From positions 1 to 48,578 of the forward strand of contig AUXH01000066.1 in the NCBI GenBank assembly GCA_000482145.1: a stretch of DNA of 48,578 nt, given 5' to 3'. Positions within the stretch are counted from its first letter, which is position 1, and every line of letters starts with the position of its first letter. The translations under genes were made by a program, and so were the position numbers. The stretch comes from Strigomonas culicis (taxonomy: Eukaryota > Euglenozoa > Kinetoplastea > Trypanosomatida > Trypanosomatidae). Positions 9,176 through 19,600 of the stretch are shown piece by piece. The notes under the pieces are model-generated. The model did not search any database. It had not been told where the DNA came from and was given only the letters and a program-made list of their open reading frames with translations.

Positions 9176-9618
9176 GGTTCGCTCTTTTTTTTTTCTTTCG
9201 TTTCTTTCTTTTTCCTTTCTTCTTGTTATGAAAGAGCAGAAAGGACAAAACGCAATCTGTGCTAGTAGTACTTTTTTCTATTGAAAAAAGTGAATGAATG
9301 AATAAACAAAGGAAGGAATAAAAAGTAACAGGGGCAGAGTGGAAAAAAAAACCCACTTTATTTCTGTTCTTCTTAATAATAATAATTTTTTTTTTTTTAA
9401 ATATATGATACTATTTTTTCACCAACAAAAAAGGCAGAAGAGGAAAGTGAAAAGCAAATGCCTAGCAGCAGAATACCAAAGTAAAAACACCTTTTTTTTC
9501 CTCTCTTTCCTCGTTCTTTCTCGTTGAACACTCCTCTTAAAAAACAATCCTGATGATTATGAATCGATGAGTTACAATACAATAGCATGTGAAGATGTAG
9601 TAATCATTAGTATTATTA
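9176..9618. other. Intergenic spacer
   Basis: AT-rich, with several A and T homopolymers. No coding or structured RNA signal was seen. If the C-terminal frameshift of the gene ending nearby is an error, the spacer begins at 9618 rather than 9664. Confidence 0.6.
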
Positions 9619-11800
9619 TTATGTAAACTGTGTGAACACCATTTTACCTCCCTTTTGATAAAAGTCAGTCACCGCCCGCTGTTTGTGAAAATTCGCTGCC
9701 AGGTACAGCTTGCTCTCGGCCACACTCAGGACAGGGTACTTTTTTTTTAGTGTGCAACACGGCATCCACCTCGACGCTCGTGATCGCCACATCGAGCGGC
9801 GGCGACGCACCCATCGCATCCGTGGACACCTCCAGCTCTTGCTGCTGCTGCTGCTGCTGCCTTGGCGTGGGTGGGGAGGGGCTCGGCGGCCGCTGCGCGG
9901 TCGAATCCGTACTCTTCAACACCACGTCCACCTTCGCGATGCGCTGGACGCGCACACCGAAGCTGTGTGGCACAAAGACGACATCGCCTGGCAGCGCGCG
10001 CACCTCATCCGTGAACCACATCGGCGGCCGCCGCGCCTCCGGCGCCGCCGCGGCGGCAGCAGCAAGGCCAACCTTATGCTGCGTCACGCGCCGTGCCGCG
10101 TTCTGCTCGGCCACTTCGCGCTCGAGTGTCGCCGTGTGAAAAAAGGTGAGCAGCAGCTCTCGCTGTGGCAACAGGTAGACCTCCGCGTCGGGCCGGCCGA
10201 ACACCACGTAGCCGTGGGCCGCCGCCGCTGCTGCTGCTGAGACAGCCACGCGGCGGTCAAAGGCGCCGCGCGCCGCGTAGGTGTGTGCGGTGGCGACCTC
10301 AAAAGGGTCCAGCGCCACACCCAGCTGCCACGGGTCCAGTGGCGGCTGCTGCGTCGCCGCACGCTTCGTGTCGTCGGAGGGATCGGGCAACAGCGGCGAG
10401 GGAAGTGTTTTGTTTTTCACTTGTTGTTGCGGTTGCGGCTCCGCCACCCGCATGTCCAGCTGTACGTGTGCAAGACAGCTCATCTCGGCCATCTCGGGGG
10501 GTGCGCCCGCCGCCGCGCTGCCGCTGCTGCTGTGAGCCGCGCCCACCGCGAAGGGCACGACGGGATACAGCATGCCATCCTTCAGCTGGACGGGCGCGGC
10601 GGTCGTGGCCGTGCGCTCAAACAGATCCGGTGGTACATTTAGCTGCACGTGGAAGTGTGTCTGCTGCGCCTCCGTGTGGAGCGGCCGCCACGCCAGGGCT
10701 GCCGCCGCCGACAGCAGCGTGTGAAAAAAAGTTCCCTTTTCCGTTTTAGTAGTCGTGGGCACATGCGGTGGGCGGGATGCTGCCGCCGCGAATGTGGCGT
10801 GGAGCGGTTCCACGTGATCCTGGTTGTTACAGAAAAGGAGCCCTCCGCTTTCATTCGATAGCAGCGCGGCACTCTTTTCATTCATATTATTGTTATTATC
10901 CTTATACGCATAGCGCTGAAACAGCTGTGTGTAATAGGTGTTTAACAGCGTCACAAACGGCAACACTGCGATGTCGCAGTTCACCTTATGCGCTTTGTGA
11001 TTGACGGTTTGCGCCTCTTCTGAGACGAGCGCCGGACTGGGTGTTTGAGGGTTCAAGTAGACGGGCTTCCGCGCGTGGTGTGCGGTGCTCGCTTCCCCTA
11101 CGTGCGCGCGCGCGCGACTGCTCATGGGCGTTTTGTAAATCGAGACGGAGGGGTAGCGCCGCGCGGGACCGCTGCCGCCGTCCGCGCGCGGCGCGCCGAA
11201 CTTGGCGTCCGGCAGCGTTGTATAGCGCGCCGCCTTGGTGCGGCCGCTGCCGCCGTCCGCGCGCGGCACGCCCACCGACAGCGGATCCTTAAAACGGTAT
11301 GACGGCGGCGGCGGCGGTTGCTGACCATCCCCACCGTCCCCCCTGTAGTAGGCGCGCGTCTGCCGCCCGCCGCGGACGATAACCGGCTGGTACGGCTGTC
11401 GCGCGTGATTCTTGTAGAGCACGTGGTGAAAGAAAAGCTGCGAGAGCCGTTCTTCCTGCAGTACGTTAACGGGCGCGGCGAGCGCACCCCCAGCCGCGAG
11501 AGAGGGGGAGGAGGCGCCGGACGGCGCGGGCCCATCGCCGCGCGTGAGCGTCGCCGCGAGAGAGGCGAAGTGGAGGCGCGGGTTGATAAAACGCGGCTTC
11601 GTGTGGAGGAGTGCGACGGCCGCCGCGCGGTGCGACACCTGACTCGGGTTGAAGTTGTTGATGTGCGTGACGGCGCCGCTGCGAAGGTCGGCGCCGGCGA
11701 GCTCGTCGATGAGCCGCTGCGAGCGCGGCACGCCCTCCAGGTACTTGCGCACATAGCTGTCCTTCGGCTTCCGCAGCTGCGCTTGTGTAAAGGAGAACAT
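9619..11800 (-). CDS. Unknown Ala-rich protein, frame disrupted near the C-terminus (711 aa as read, 726 aa if corrected)
   Basis: I do not recognise the family. The first ATG of the frame is at 11800 (MFSFTQAQLRKP); an upstream GTG-initiated extension is not credible. Non-repetitive blocks are the first 75 residues, a segment with FFHHVLYKNHARQPYQPVI, one with LPFVTLLNTYYTQLF, and one with WFTDEVRALPGDVVFVPHSFGVRVQR. Between them lie Ala/Pro/Ser linkers and a poly-Q. As read, the frame ends at 9665 (TGA) after an abrupt switch at a nine-A run (9740-9748). With one A fewer it continues for about 40 residues, including ESKLYLAANFHKQRAVTDFY, to a TAA at 9619. This second path keeps high third-position GC (about 19 of 26 codons) while the as-read path does not (about 8 of 20). 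The function is unknown. Confidence 0.8.
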
Positions 11801-12975
11801 ACTGGAATAGCTAACTTTTTTTTTTTGCACTTCATAAAATACATAAAAAAAAAGAGAATGAGAAGAAGAAGAAATGTGGTATACCCTGTTATAGCCTCTT
11901 TTTGTGACTTTTATTTTTGGTGATAGTCTCTGTACAGCAGAAAACTATCTCACGTAGTAATTATTTCTATATGAATGTGCATCACTTTTTTTATTATATA
12001 AATATAAATAAATATATATGAACTTTTAAGTTTCCTTTTTTTTTGATTGTAGATAATTATGTTGGCTTCTTTCTTTTTTATTATTATTAGTTATTCTTTT
12101 TTGTTAGTATGTTGGCGTTTGAAGAGAGAAAACACCACCTTATACAAATACAAAAGAAAGAAAGAAAGAACAGAATCGTAAAGCAAAAAAAAAAAAGAAC
12201 AACTGGATAATCTCTATATGCTATATTTATATGTTTCATAACTGTTATTGTATAAAAAAACGCTTTATATGACAACGAAAGCAAAAAAATATTAAGAACA
12301 ACAAAAGAATGTTGTTCTTCTTTCTTTTTCCCCTTTTAATACCTTTTATGCTGTTTATAGAATACATATACGTATATATATGTATGTGTGTGTATGTGTG
12401 TTCTGTTTTCCTTTTTCATTCACCGTTTCTTCTTTTTTTTTTTTTTGCCTTCTATATGACTCGCATAAATACATCTGTATTATTGAGATATTTTCCTTTT
12501 TTTTTTGTTGCTTACTTGCTTCTTTTTTTTTTTTACTTTATTATTTTCAATTGGCCTCTGTGTGCATATATGAAGAAGAAAACGAGAAAGAAAAAGGAAA
12601 AGAAGTGAAAAAAAAGATTCTGTTGGAGGATAAAAATGCCACCAATACAAGAGTATATAAATAAATGTCAGTATATAACGAAACGCTCATAGTTATGTAC
12701 ACTGATAAAATGATAATGACAATAAAAATAATAAAAAACAGAACGGCCTACACTTATGTACTTCTTCTATAATTATTATATATATATGTATCGATAGTCA
12801 TAATAATAATAGAATAGTTTGTCAATGCGCAATTTGAGAGAGAAAGAAAGATATACTATCTGAATAAAAAATGAGCAACAAAAGTAATAATAATTAATTA
12901 TTATTATCTTTATTTTTCAATTTTTCTTAAATGTATAATATCATTTTTTTTTTACGTTTCTCAATCGCACTCTCT
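11801..12975. other. Long AT-rich intergenic spacer (about 1.2 kb)
   Basis: This is the longest internal gap. It contains poly-T and poly-A runs, a TGTA/TGTG-rich stretch at about 12370-12405, and a purine tract at about 11850-11875, which is the polypyrimidine tract upstream of the 711-726 aa gene. Plus-strand open frames at 12309-12664 are Phe/Lys-rich low complexity and are not supported. Nothing else was seen. Confidence 0.6.
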
Positions 12976-14163
12976 TCAATGACGACGATTGCGGGTGTGA
13001 TTGTTATTCCGACTGTTATTATTATTGTTGTTGTTGTTGTTATTTCGGTAATTATTATTGTTATTATTATTATTATTATGATTGTTATTATTATGATGAT
13101 TGTTGCCGCTGTAATCACGGTCATCACCGCCACCACCGCCGCCGCCACCGGGCATGCTGTTCTTCACGTTGGGGTTGATATTCTCCATCCAGATACGGGC
13201 GCCAAAGGTGCGGTACAGCTCGCGCACGAGGGAGCGGAAGTCCACGCTGTGCTCGCAGTTGAAAAAGAAACTAATTTTCTTCATGTCGAACTGATACTCC
13301 ACATCAAGGAGGTCAATGTCAATGCCGAGCTCCATACAGCGCTGGCGGCACGTCTTCAGCGCCACCGCCTCCGCCTTCGCGATCACATTATGCAGCTTGT
13401 CAATGTCCTCGTTGTTCGCGAGCCGCAGCACCTTGCCGTTCTCCAGCTTCAGCTTTTCATCCCGTACGTTGCACTCGTCCATGAGCACAATGTGGGGCTC
13501 GCCCGTCTCCGGGTGCCGGGAGATGGTCTGAACGAGGAGCCCACAGTCCGTACCACGGTCGCCGTCCACAAGCACGTACTGGCCCGGCGACAGCGGCTCC
13601 TTCAGGTCGCTCGCGTACTTGCGCATGCGGCCGCGCTTGAACTCGACAAAGGCGAGGACGTGGCCGCGGCTGAGCACCGCGTTGGACTCCTGCTGGTTCA
13701 GCAGCGCCGCGTCCTTCGCGGCGGCGCTGCTGCCAGCCTCGTCCGCCTTCGCCGCCACGTCCGGCGTCTCGCGCTCCCGCGGGAAGCCGCCGCCGCCGCC
13801 GCTGTGGGGGGCCTTGGATGGCATCCCCCAGACGTCATCCATGCTGACCGGCGATCCGCGCTCCTTCGGCTTTGCAGCCGCCGCGCTCGCGGTCGAAAAG
13901 ACGGTTGTCGTCGGCTCCGGCGCCGCCGCGGGCGGCGACGGCGGCGCGGCGGCGCCACCGGAGTTGGCGGTGGTGGTGGGCAGCAACAGCTTCAGCCACG
14001 ACAAGAGGGCCTCATTCTCGTTGCTATTCGGGTTGCTGTTGCGCGGCAGGACGTTCATGTCCTGCAGCTGTGCAATTATACTCTGCGCCTCGCCCATGAG
14101 CTGGAAGAGCCGTTGGTGCAGCGTAAAAGCGCGTGCGATGTCGGACGTATCCTGCTGAGGCTG

Positions 14164-14202
<39 letters not shown>

Positions 14203-14358
14203 CTGCATCGGTTGATTGTTCAGAAACTGCGGGCTGCCCAGGCTGCCCGCCGCGTTGATGCTCATCGGGTGGCGGCTGTTGTTACCACTGTTGTTGACTC
14301 CACCCAGGACGCCACCGCCGCTGAGGAAATCATCTACAAGGGTATTCTTAACTTCCAT
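12976..14358 (-). CDS. PSP1 C-terminal domain protein with poly-Q and poly-N, 460 aa
   Basis: The PSP1 domain lies at about 228-395. Signs are an FVEFKRGRMRKY start, the strand PGQYVLVDGDRGTDCGLL, the LRLANNEDI...K..EA.AL..C....ELGIDIDLLDVEYQFD helix-strand block, and ISFFF..EHSVDFRSLVRELYRTFGARIWM. PSP1 domains occur in yeast PSP1, in bacterial YaaT/RicT and in several trypanosomatid proteins linked to mRNA control. The N-terminal half has a poly-Q tract (about 50-68) and Pro/Ala-rich linkers. The C-terminus is a Gly run followed by a long Asn-rich tail with scattered His and Arg. The annotated start is ATG at 14358; a TTG five codons upstream is not used. The stop is TGA. It is likely cytoplasmic and possibly found in RNA granules (inference from the prion-like composition). 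Confidence 0.9.
13014..13095 (-). repeat. Coding Asn-codon repeat (AAT/AAC)n
   Basis: This imperfect trinucleotide array encodes the Asn-rich tail of the PSP1-domain protein. The AAT and AAC mix suggests selection on the residue rather than a pure microsatellite, but length variation between strains is likely. Confidence 0.8.
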
Positions 14359-14790
14359 TAGTAGTAATAACAATAATTTCTTATTATTATTTGTTATTGG
14401 TTGTATGCGTATATGACGGAAAGAGAAGAGCGAAAGAAAAAGGAGAGAGCGTTCCTTTTAGAATTATTCGGCTCCTTCTTTCTTTTTTTTCTGATCCTCT
14501 ATTTTTTTTGTTTCTTCTCTCTTTCTCGCTCTTTATTATTATTATTATTTTATTATAAATAATCTCTATAATAAAAAAATAAAAACTATAGATAAAAAAG
14601 AAGAAGAAATTATATACATATGAAGCACAATAACACAAGCATGATAAGTCTGATTATTTTTTATTATTTGAAACTGCACATTTTTTTTGTTTTTTGGCTC
14701 TCTCTTTTCCTTTCCGAATATACACGAAACAATCCACAACAAGAAAACAACAACAACACAGTGTTATTATAATAGATGTATGTGTTTTAT
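14359..14790. other. Intergenic spacer
   Basis: A purine-rich tract at about 14417-14450, 60-90 nt upstream of the PSP1 gene, is its likely polypyrimidine tract in the transcript. A short (TTA)n run lies at about 14532-14549. No gene was seen. Confidence 0.6.
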
Positions 14791-15438
14791 TTACCCACTC
14801 CGCATGTAGTCGCCGAGAGCCATGCACCCCCGCCACGTCAGCAACAACGCAGTGACCCCGGCGAGAGCCGCGACGCGCCGCTTGCGGCGCTGCACCTCCG
14901 GCGTGTCGCGCACATAATAGTACGCCGCCTCCTCCGTGCTCTCCTTCAGAATTTTCTTGTCGTAGGTGGCGCGCTGTGGCAGCTGCGCGGCCTTGAGTCG
15001 CAGGCTATGCACGAGCTTGGCGGGGGTGGAGGTGTGGTCGCCGGCAAAGAAGCTCTGTGCCATCCGCGCGGCCGGCCGCACCGGCTCCGCGCCGCTCATA
15101 TCCTGCTCCGCCGCCGCACGGAGGTCCTCCCCGGACTCCTCCCCGAAGGCGTGGTCCTTCACGCTGGTCAGCATCGTGAAGCCGGGCGCCGTGCCGCTCG
15201 CCGGCGTGTGGCCAACGTTGCCAGCGAAGCTGCCGACGCCGCCGCTGCTGCTGCCGCCGGGCGCGGTGGCGAAGGGGAGCGTCATGCCGGCCGCCGCGCG
15301 CTGGCGGCTGTTTATCTGCGTCTCGATGCGGCCCGTCATCTTCTCGAAGCTGTACTGGAACTGACCGCTCTTCGTCTCGTTGGGGTTCGGCTTGATGGCG
15401 CGCGGTACGCAGCAGCGCGTGGTGCGCCGCAGTGCCAT
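14791..15438 (-). CDS. Unknown protein with one C-terminal membrane segment, 215 aa
   Basis: Not recognised. The N-terminus (ALRRTTRCCVPRAIKPNP) is basic and free of acidic residues, compatible with mitochondrial import but not decisive. The middle is Gly/Ser/Ala-rich. From about 145 the sequence is more ordered (HSLRLKAAQLP, then AAYYYVRDTPEVQRRKRR), and a single hydrophobic helix at about 190-208 (VAALAGVTALLLTW) follows the RRKRR cluster, with a short tail. This resembles a tail-anchored or single-pass organelle protein. The start is ATG at 15438 and the stop is TAA. A GA-rich tract at about 15490-15520 supplies a polypyrimidine tract close upstream. Confidence 0.8.
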   Translation of the reverse strand: MALRRTTRCCVPRAIKPNPNETKSGQFQYSFEKMTGRIETQINSRQRAAAGMTLPFATAPGGSSSGGVGSFAGNVGHTPASGTAPGFTMLTSVKDHAFGEESGEDLRAAAEQDMSGAEPVRPAARMAQSFFAGDHTSTPAKLVHSLRLKAAQLPQRATYDKKILKESTEEAAYYYVRDTPEVQRRKRRVAALAGVTALLLTWRGCMALGDYMRSG

Positions 15439-15832
15439 TTCTTCTTCTTCTTCTTTTTTTTCTTTTTTTTACAAACTAAGGTTTGTGTGGAGAGGGAGAG
15501 AGAGAGAAGGAGAGAAAGGAGATGCATGCGGCAAGCGAACAGCAACAGATGCTAAAGAAAAAAAAATGGAAAAAAGGATACAAATTATCATTTTTTGTGC
15601 TTTTTTTTTCTTTTAATGGTAGATAGTACACTTTTGAAGCAAACGGCATCAGCCATCTTCATTATCATAACAAAAACCGTATACATATATACTGTTTAGT
15701 AGTGTTATGATTTTATCTTATTAAAGATGTGAACAGGAAGCAAATACAAATGTCTCTTCGATTCTAACTAATACTTGTTTTTATGGTTATGTTTTTTTTT
15801 TAATTCGATTCCCGACGACGGTTGCTCCTCTA
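15439..15832. other. Intergenic spacer
   Basis: AT-rich apart from a purine tract at 15490-15520, the probable splice signal of the 215-residue gene. No other feature was seen. Confidence 0.6.
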
Positions 15833-16417
15833 CTACTCAAAAAAGTAGAAGAGATAGAAAATGAAAAAGATGCTCGAGAAAAACACAAAGATGAGCATGA
15901 AAGTCTTCACCCACTCCTGGATGACCTGCTGCCGCCGCTTCTTGTTGCGGTAGTGATGGAGCTCGAGCGGCGTCATCGCGGCGAGCTTCGTGGCCTCCTT
16001 CGCGTGAAACAGGTTCTGCTTCTCCACGCGGCGCACGTAGGCGTCGTAATCCTCCGGGGTCAGCGCGCGCCGCATGAGCTCCATCTCCTCCTCGATCGCC
16101 TTCGCGTGGAGAACCTGCTGCGCCTGAGCGCGCTGCACCTGCGCCTCGTGGAACTGCTGAATCCGCGCGGCGAGCTCCTCCTGGCTGACGCCGGGGATGG
16201 TCGAGGGCAGCCGCGACGGGTCCACACGCACGGACGGCGCCACGCCGTTGCCGGCCGCCGCCTTCGCCTCCGGAGGGGTGGTGGTGGTGGTGGACGATTG
16301 GAAGCGCAGGGCGTGGGCCAGAGCAGCGCGGCTGCAGTGGGGGGCGTAGGCGCGAGGCGCCGTGGCAGTGGCGAGGGAGGGAGCCCGCAGTGCGAGGAGG
16401 GCTATGGTGCTCCGCAT
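15833..16417 (-). CDS. Probable mitochondrial protein with C-terminal membrane anchor, 194 aa
   Basis: Not recognised. The first 40 residues are rich in Arg, Ala, Ser and Leu with no acidic residue, typical of a mitochondrial transit peptide. A Ser/Thr/Pro linker is followed by a charged helical region (about 70-165) containing PGVSQEELAARIQQFHEAQ and LTPEDYDAYVRRVEKQ. The protein ends in an almost purely hydrophobic aromatic segment (about 173-193, rich in Phe and Ile) one residue before the stop. The layout suggests an inner- or outer-membrane single-pass subunit. The start is ATG at 16417 and the stop is TAG. The gene is separated by only about 250 bases from the F-box gene. Confidence 0.8.
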   Translation of the reverse strand: MRSTIALLALRAPSLATATAPRAYAPHCSRAALAHALRFQSSTTTTTPPEAKAAAGNGVAPSVRVDPSRLPSTIPGVSQEELAARIQQFHEAQVQRAQAQQVLHAKAIEEEMELMRRALTPEDYDAYVRRVEKQNLFHAKEATKLAAMTPLELHHYRNKKRRQQVIQEWVKTFMLIFVFFSSIFFIFYLFYFFE

Positions 16418-16671
16418 GGCTTCTCTTCTTCTTTCGTTTTTCCTTTTTGATGAGTTAAAATGAATGGAAGAAAGAGAGGGAGGGCGGTGGCAAACAAGGA
16501 ATACACGTTTAGACGTGGGTATGTGTGCTTGATACGCATAGTTTTCCCTTTCATTGCGTGTTTAACCGAAGTGTTGTGATTCGAATCATTTTCTTTAAGG
16601 ATTCCACAGTTGAATAAGCATATTACAAAATAAACCAAAATCATGAGCAACAAACAAATATACTATATATG

Positions 16672-19600
16672 CTACTGGAGCTGTTCATGACGCAGTCGGG
16701 TGAGAAACGATGGGGCGTTGCCTTCCAGTGAAAAAAGCTTCACCGCGGGGCTCAGCAGCGTCCAGCCCCAGTCGTTCGCCAAGTCCATCTGGTCGATTGC
16801 CCGCTGCGCGGCGAGATGCGCTTCATATGTCATGGGCAGCGCATCGTCTAGCCGCTGCTGGCTTGCCTCCGCTTCCTCCTCCTCCTCCTCCTGGCGCCTG
16901 CCGCCGCGACGCTGCGTCCCGTTGTCTGCGAGGAGGCGCGCCGCGGTGGTGGTGTTGCGGCTGCCGGGTCGCGGGTTCGGCTCCGGCCGCCGCGCGAAGG
17001 CGTGCAGCAGCCGCTGTTCGTTCTCCTCTTCCTCCGCGTTCGTCGCGGCCACGTAGCGAATAATATCGTCCAGCGTAACGAGGCGGTCGGTTCCCGCGCG
17101 CCGCTGTCGGCGACGCGCGAGCGCCCGCCCGGCCGCGGCGAGCGCCGCCATCGTCCGCAGCGGCTCCGCGTCATAGGCGGCGTTCATCCGCTCCTTCAGG
17201 GGCCGCAGCGCGCCGGCGTCATCCGACGTCGGCGCGGCGAACACGGAGGCCGCGGCCGCCAGCCGCGCCGCATTCGACGGTGCGGTGGTGGTGGTGGCGG
17301 TGGTTCGATTGTTGGGGTCTTGCAGTGGAGCTGGAGGGGCGGCGCGCCGCCGGCACACCTTTAGCGGAGGGAAGCGGTGTACCACCAGCTGCGCGCCGCT
17401 CTGGAGAAGATGGACCGGCAGTGACGCGGTCGCCGGCGGTGCTGCTGTGGTGGTGGTGGCCGCCGCCGCCTGCGGTGGTGGCGGCGGCACCGGTGGCAGC
17501 ACCGCAAACGGCGTCAGCGGCACGCGGCAGAGCACCACGGGGTGCACCTTCAGCACCAGGCGGCGGCTGGTGGCCGGGGGGTTGGCGCGCGTGCCGCCGC
17601 CGCCGCCACCATCAGTGCCGCCCGTGGCGTCAGGGGTCTCGAACTGAAAGGTGGCAAGGCGGGTCTCACCGTTGCCCCGGAACGTGATGGCCCACACACC
17701 GCGGACGAGATCTTCGAAGTGGAGGAGATGCCGCTTGCTCTCCCGCAGAGACATGAAGAAAGCAAACTTCCATGAGATGTGCGGTGCCTGCAGCGCCACC
17801 TGCTCCACCGGGCGCGCCGCGGCCTCCGCCCCGCCGCGGACCTCGTCCTCTTCTTCCTCCGCCGCCTCTTGCGGTTGTAAAGGGGTGGCGGGGGTGGTCG
17901 TGTCGTAGTCCCACCCGCGGAAGCTGCTGGTGCTGATGCTCCGCGGCATGGTGAGCATCGACAGCGGCGGCGCGGCGGCCGACCACACGCGCAGCTGCTG
18001 CTGCTGTTGCTGCTGGAGGTTGTAGATGAGCACGGACTTGGCGCGCGTGACGACCATCGCCTCGGCCAGCTCGTCGTCCCCGCCGGTCGGCCGGCGGCCG
18101 CGGTGGCTGCTGCGCCGTTTGTACTTGTGGTAGTGGTGGCGGTGGCTGTACCGGGTGGTCGCACCCCTCTGCTTCTGCTTCTTGTTGCGACGGGGAGACG
18201 CTTTCGCCGCCTGGCTGCCAGTCGCACTGCTCGGTGGCGCGCTGCCGCGCTTCTCTTCTTCATCCGCGTCGGCATCCTCTTTATTCTCCTCCTCTGCCGG
18301 TAAGTTTCGCTGGACATTGCGCTTCTTGAGCCGACGCCGGATGTGATGAATGCTGTTGTGATGGTTGTTGTCGGAGATGTAGGTGAGCAAGGCATTGTTA
18401 CCCGCACTCTGATACACAATCGCGCGATGCACTTTGACCGCCGCTGTGACGTGTGGGGGGCTCTCGTCCAGCGGTGTAGGAGCTGCTGCTGCTGCTGCTG
18501 CTGCTGCCTCCTGCGGCTTCGATGGCCCTGCGGTTGGCTCCGCCACCCGCGCCGTCTGCAGCTTATCGCCGGTGGAGCGGCGTCCGCGGTGGCGATGGTG
18601 GTGGTGGTGCCGATGGTGGTATTGATGACTGCTGTGGTGATGGTGGCGGCGGCGGTAGCCGTGGCGCTGCGCGCCGCCCGTCTCGTGCTCTCCCAGCAGC
18701 GAGGAGCGCGCGACGGAGGAGGCAAAGACGGCGCCGGCCGACGAACTTCCAATGAGCGCCGTCGTGTTCGTGGAGGAGAGCGAGGAGGTGGAGGCGGCGG
18801 CAGTGGTCGTCGCTGCGCTGCTAGCGTAGCGGTGGTCCTGCACCCTCACCCAATGATCATCCTTCGGAACAGTATTATTATTCGTGTTGAAGTGTGGTGG
18901 CTCGATTATCTTTTTGCCCTGCCGCTGTTGCGTGACCGGCGATGCAGCTTTCTTCTTGCTGTGCACTTGGTGGTGATAGTCGGGCGGCAGCAGACGCTGG
19001 TACTGCAGCTTGCGTTGGTGTTGCTCAATCATGGTCTGCGTCAGTGGCACATTGGTGTTTGTCGCATTCGCCGTGTTATCTGCTTGTACGGTGGCAGTGG
19101 CGACAGGTACCGCTTCTCTTTCCGCCTTCGCTCCCTCCTCCGTTTTTTCGCTTGCCTCCTCCTCGCAAGTGAGAAAGCACACGCGTTTTTTTTCCGCTTC
19201 CGGCGCGTGTTGCGATGCGGTTCGAGAGCGGTCCTTCGCGGTGGCGCTCGTCTCCACCGCCCCGTCCTGCGCCTCCATCGCATCCAGCACCTCCCACCAC
19301 TGCAGTGGACCCGTTTTCTCCACTCGCGTGTCCCGCTCACCGTCCGCCTCGCTGCCATCCTCCACCCGCTGCTGCTGTGGCTGGTTATGATTACTAGAAT
19401 TATTATGATTATTATTATTGTTGTTATTGTTGCTTTGCGAGCGCTGTTGCTGCTGGAGGAAGCGCAAATGTTGGTGCTTTTCCTCATGCGACAAGAGCCA
19501 CCAGTACACATTGCTATTGCTATTGCTACTGTTCGTGTTCGTGTTCGGTTGTGGGGGCAGCGATGGCAGAGCGCTGAGACTGCCGGAGCGCTCCGCGTCC

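Noticed and set aside
16560..16580. tRNA B-box-like GATTCGAATC
   Set aside because: It is a short palindrome; no A-box, acceptor stem or cloverleaf could be built around it on either strand.
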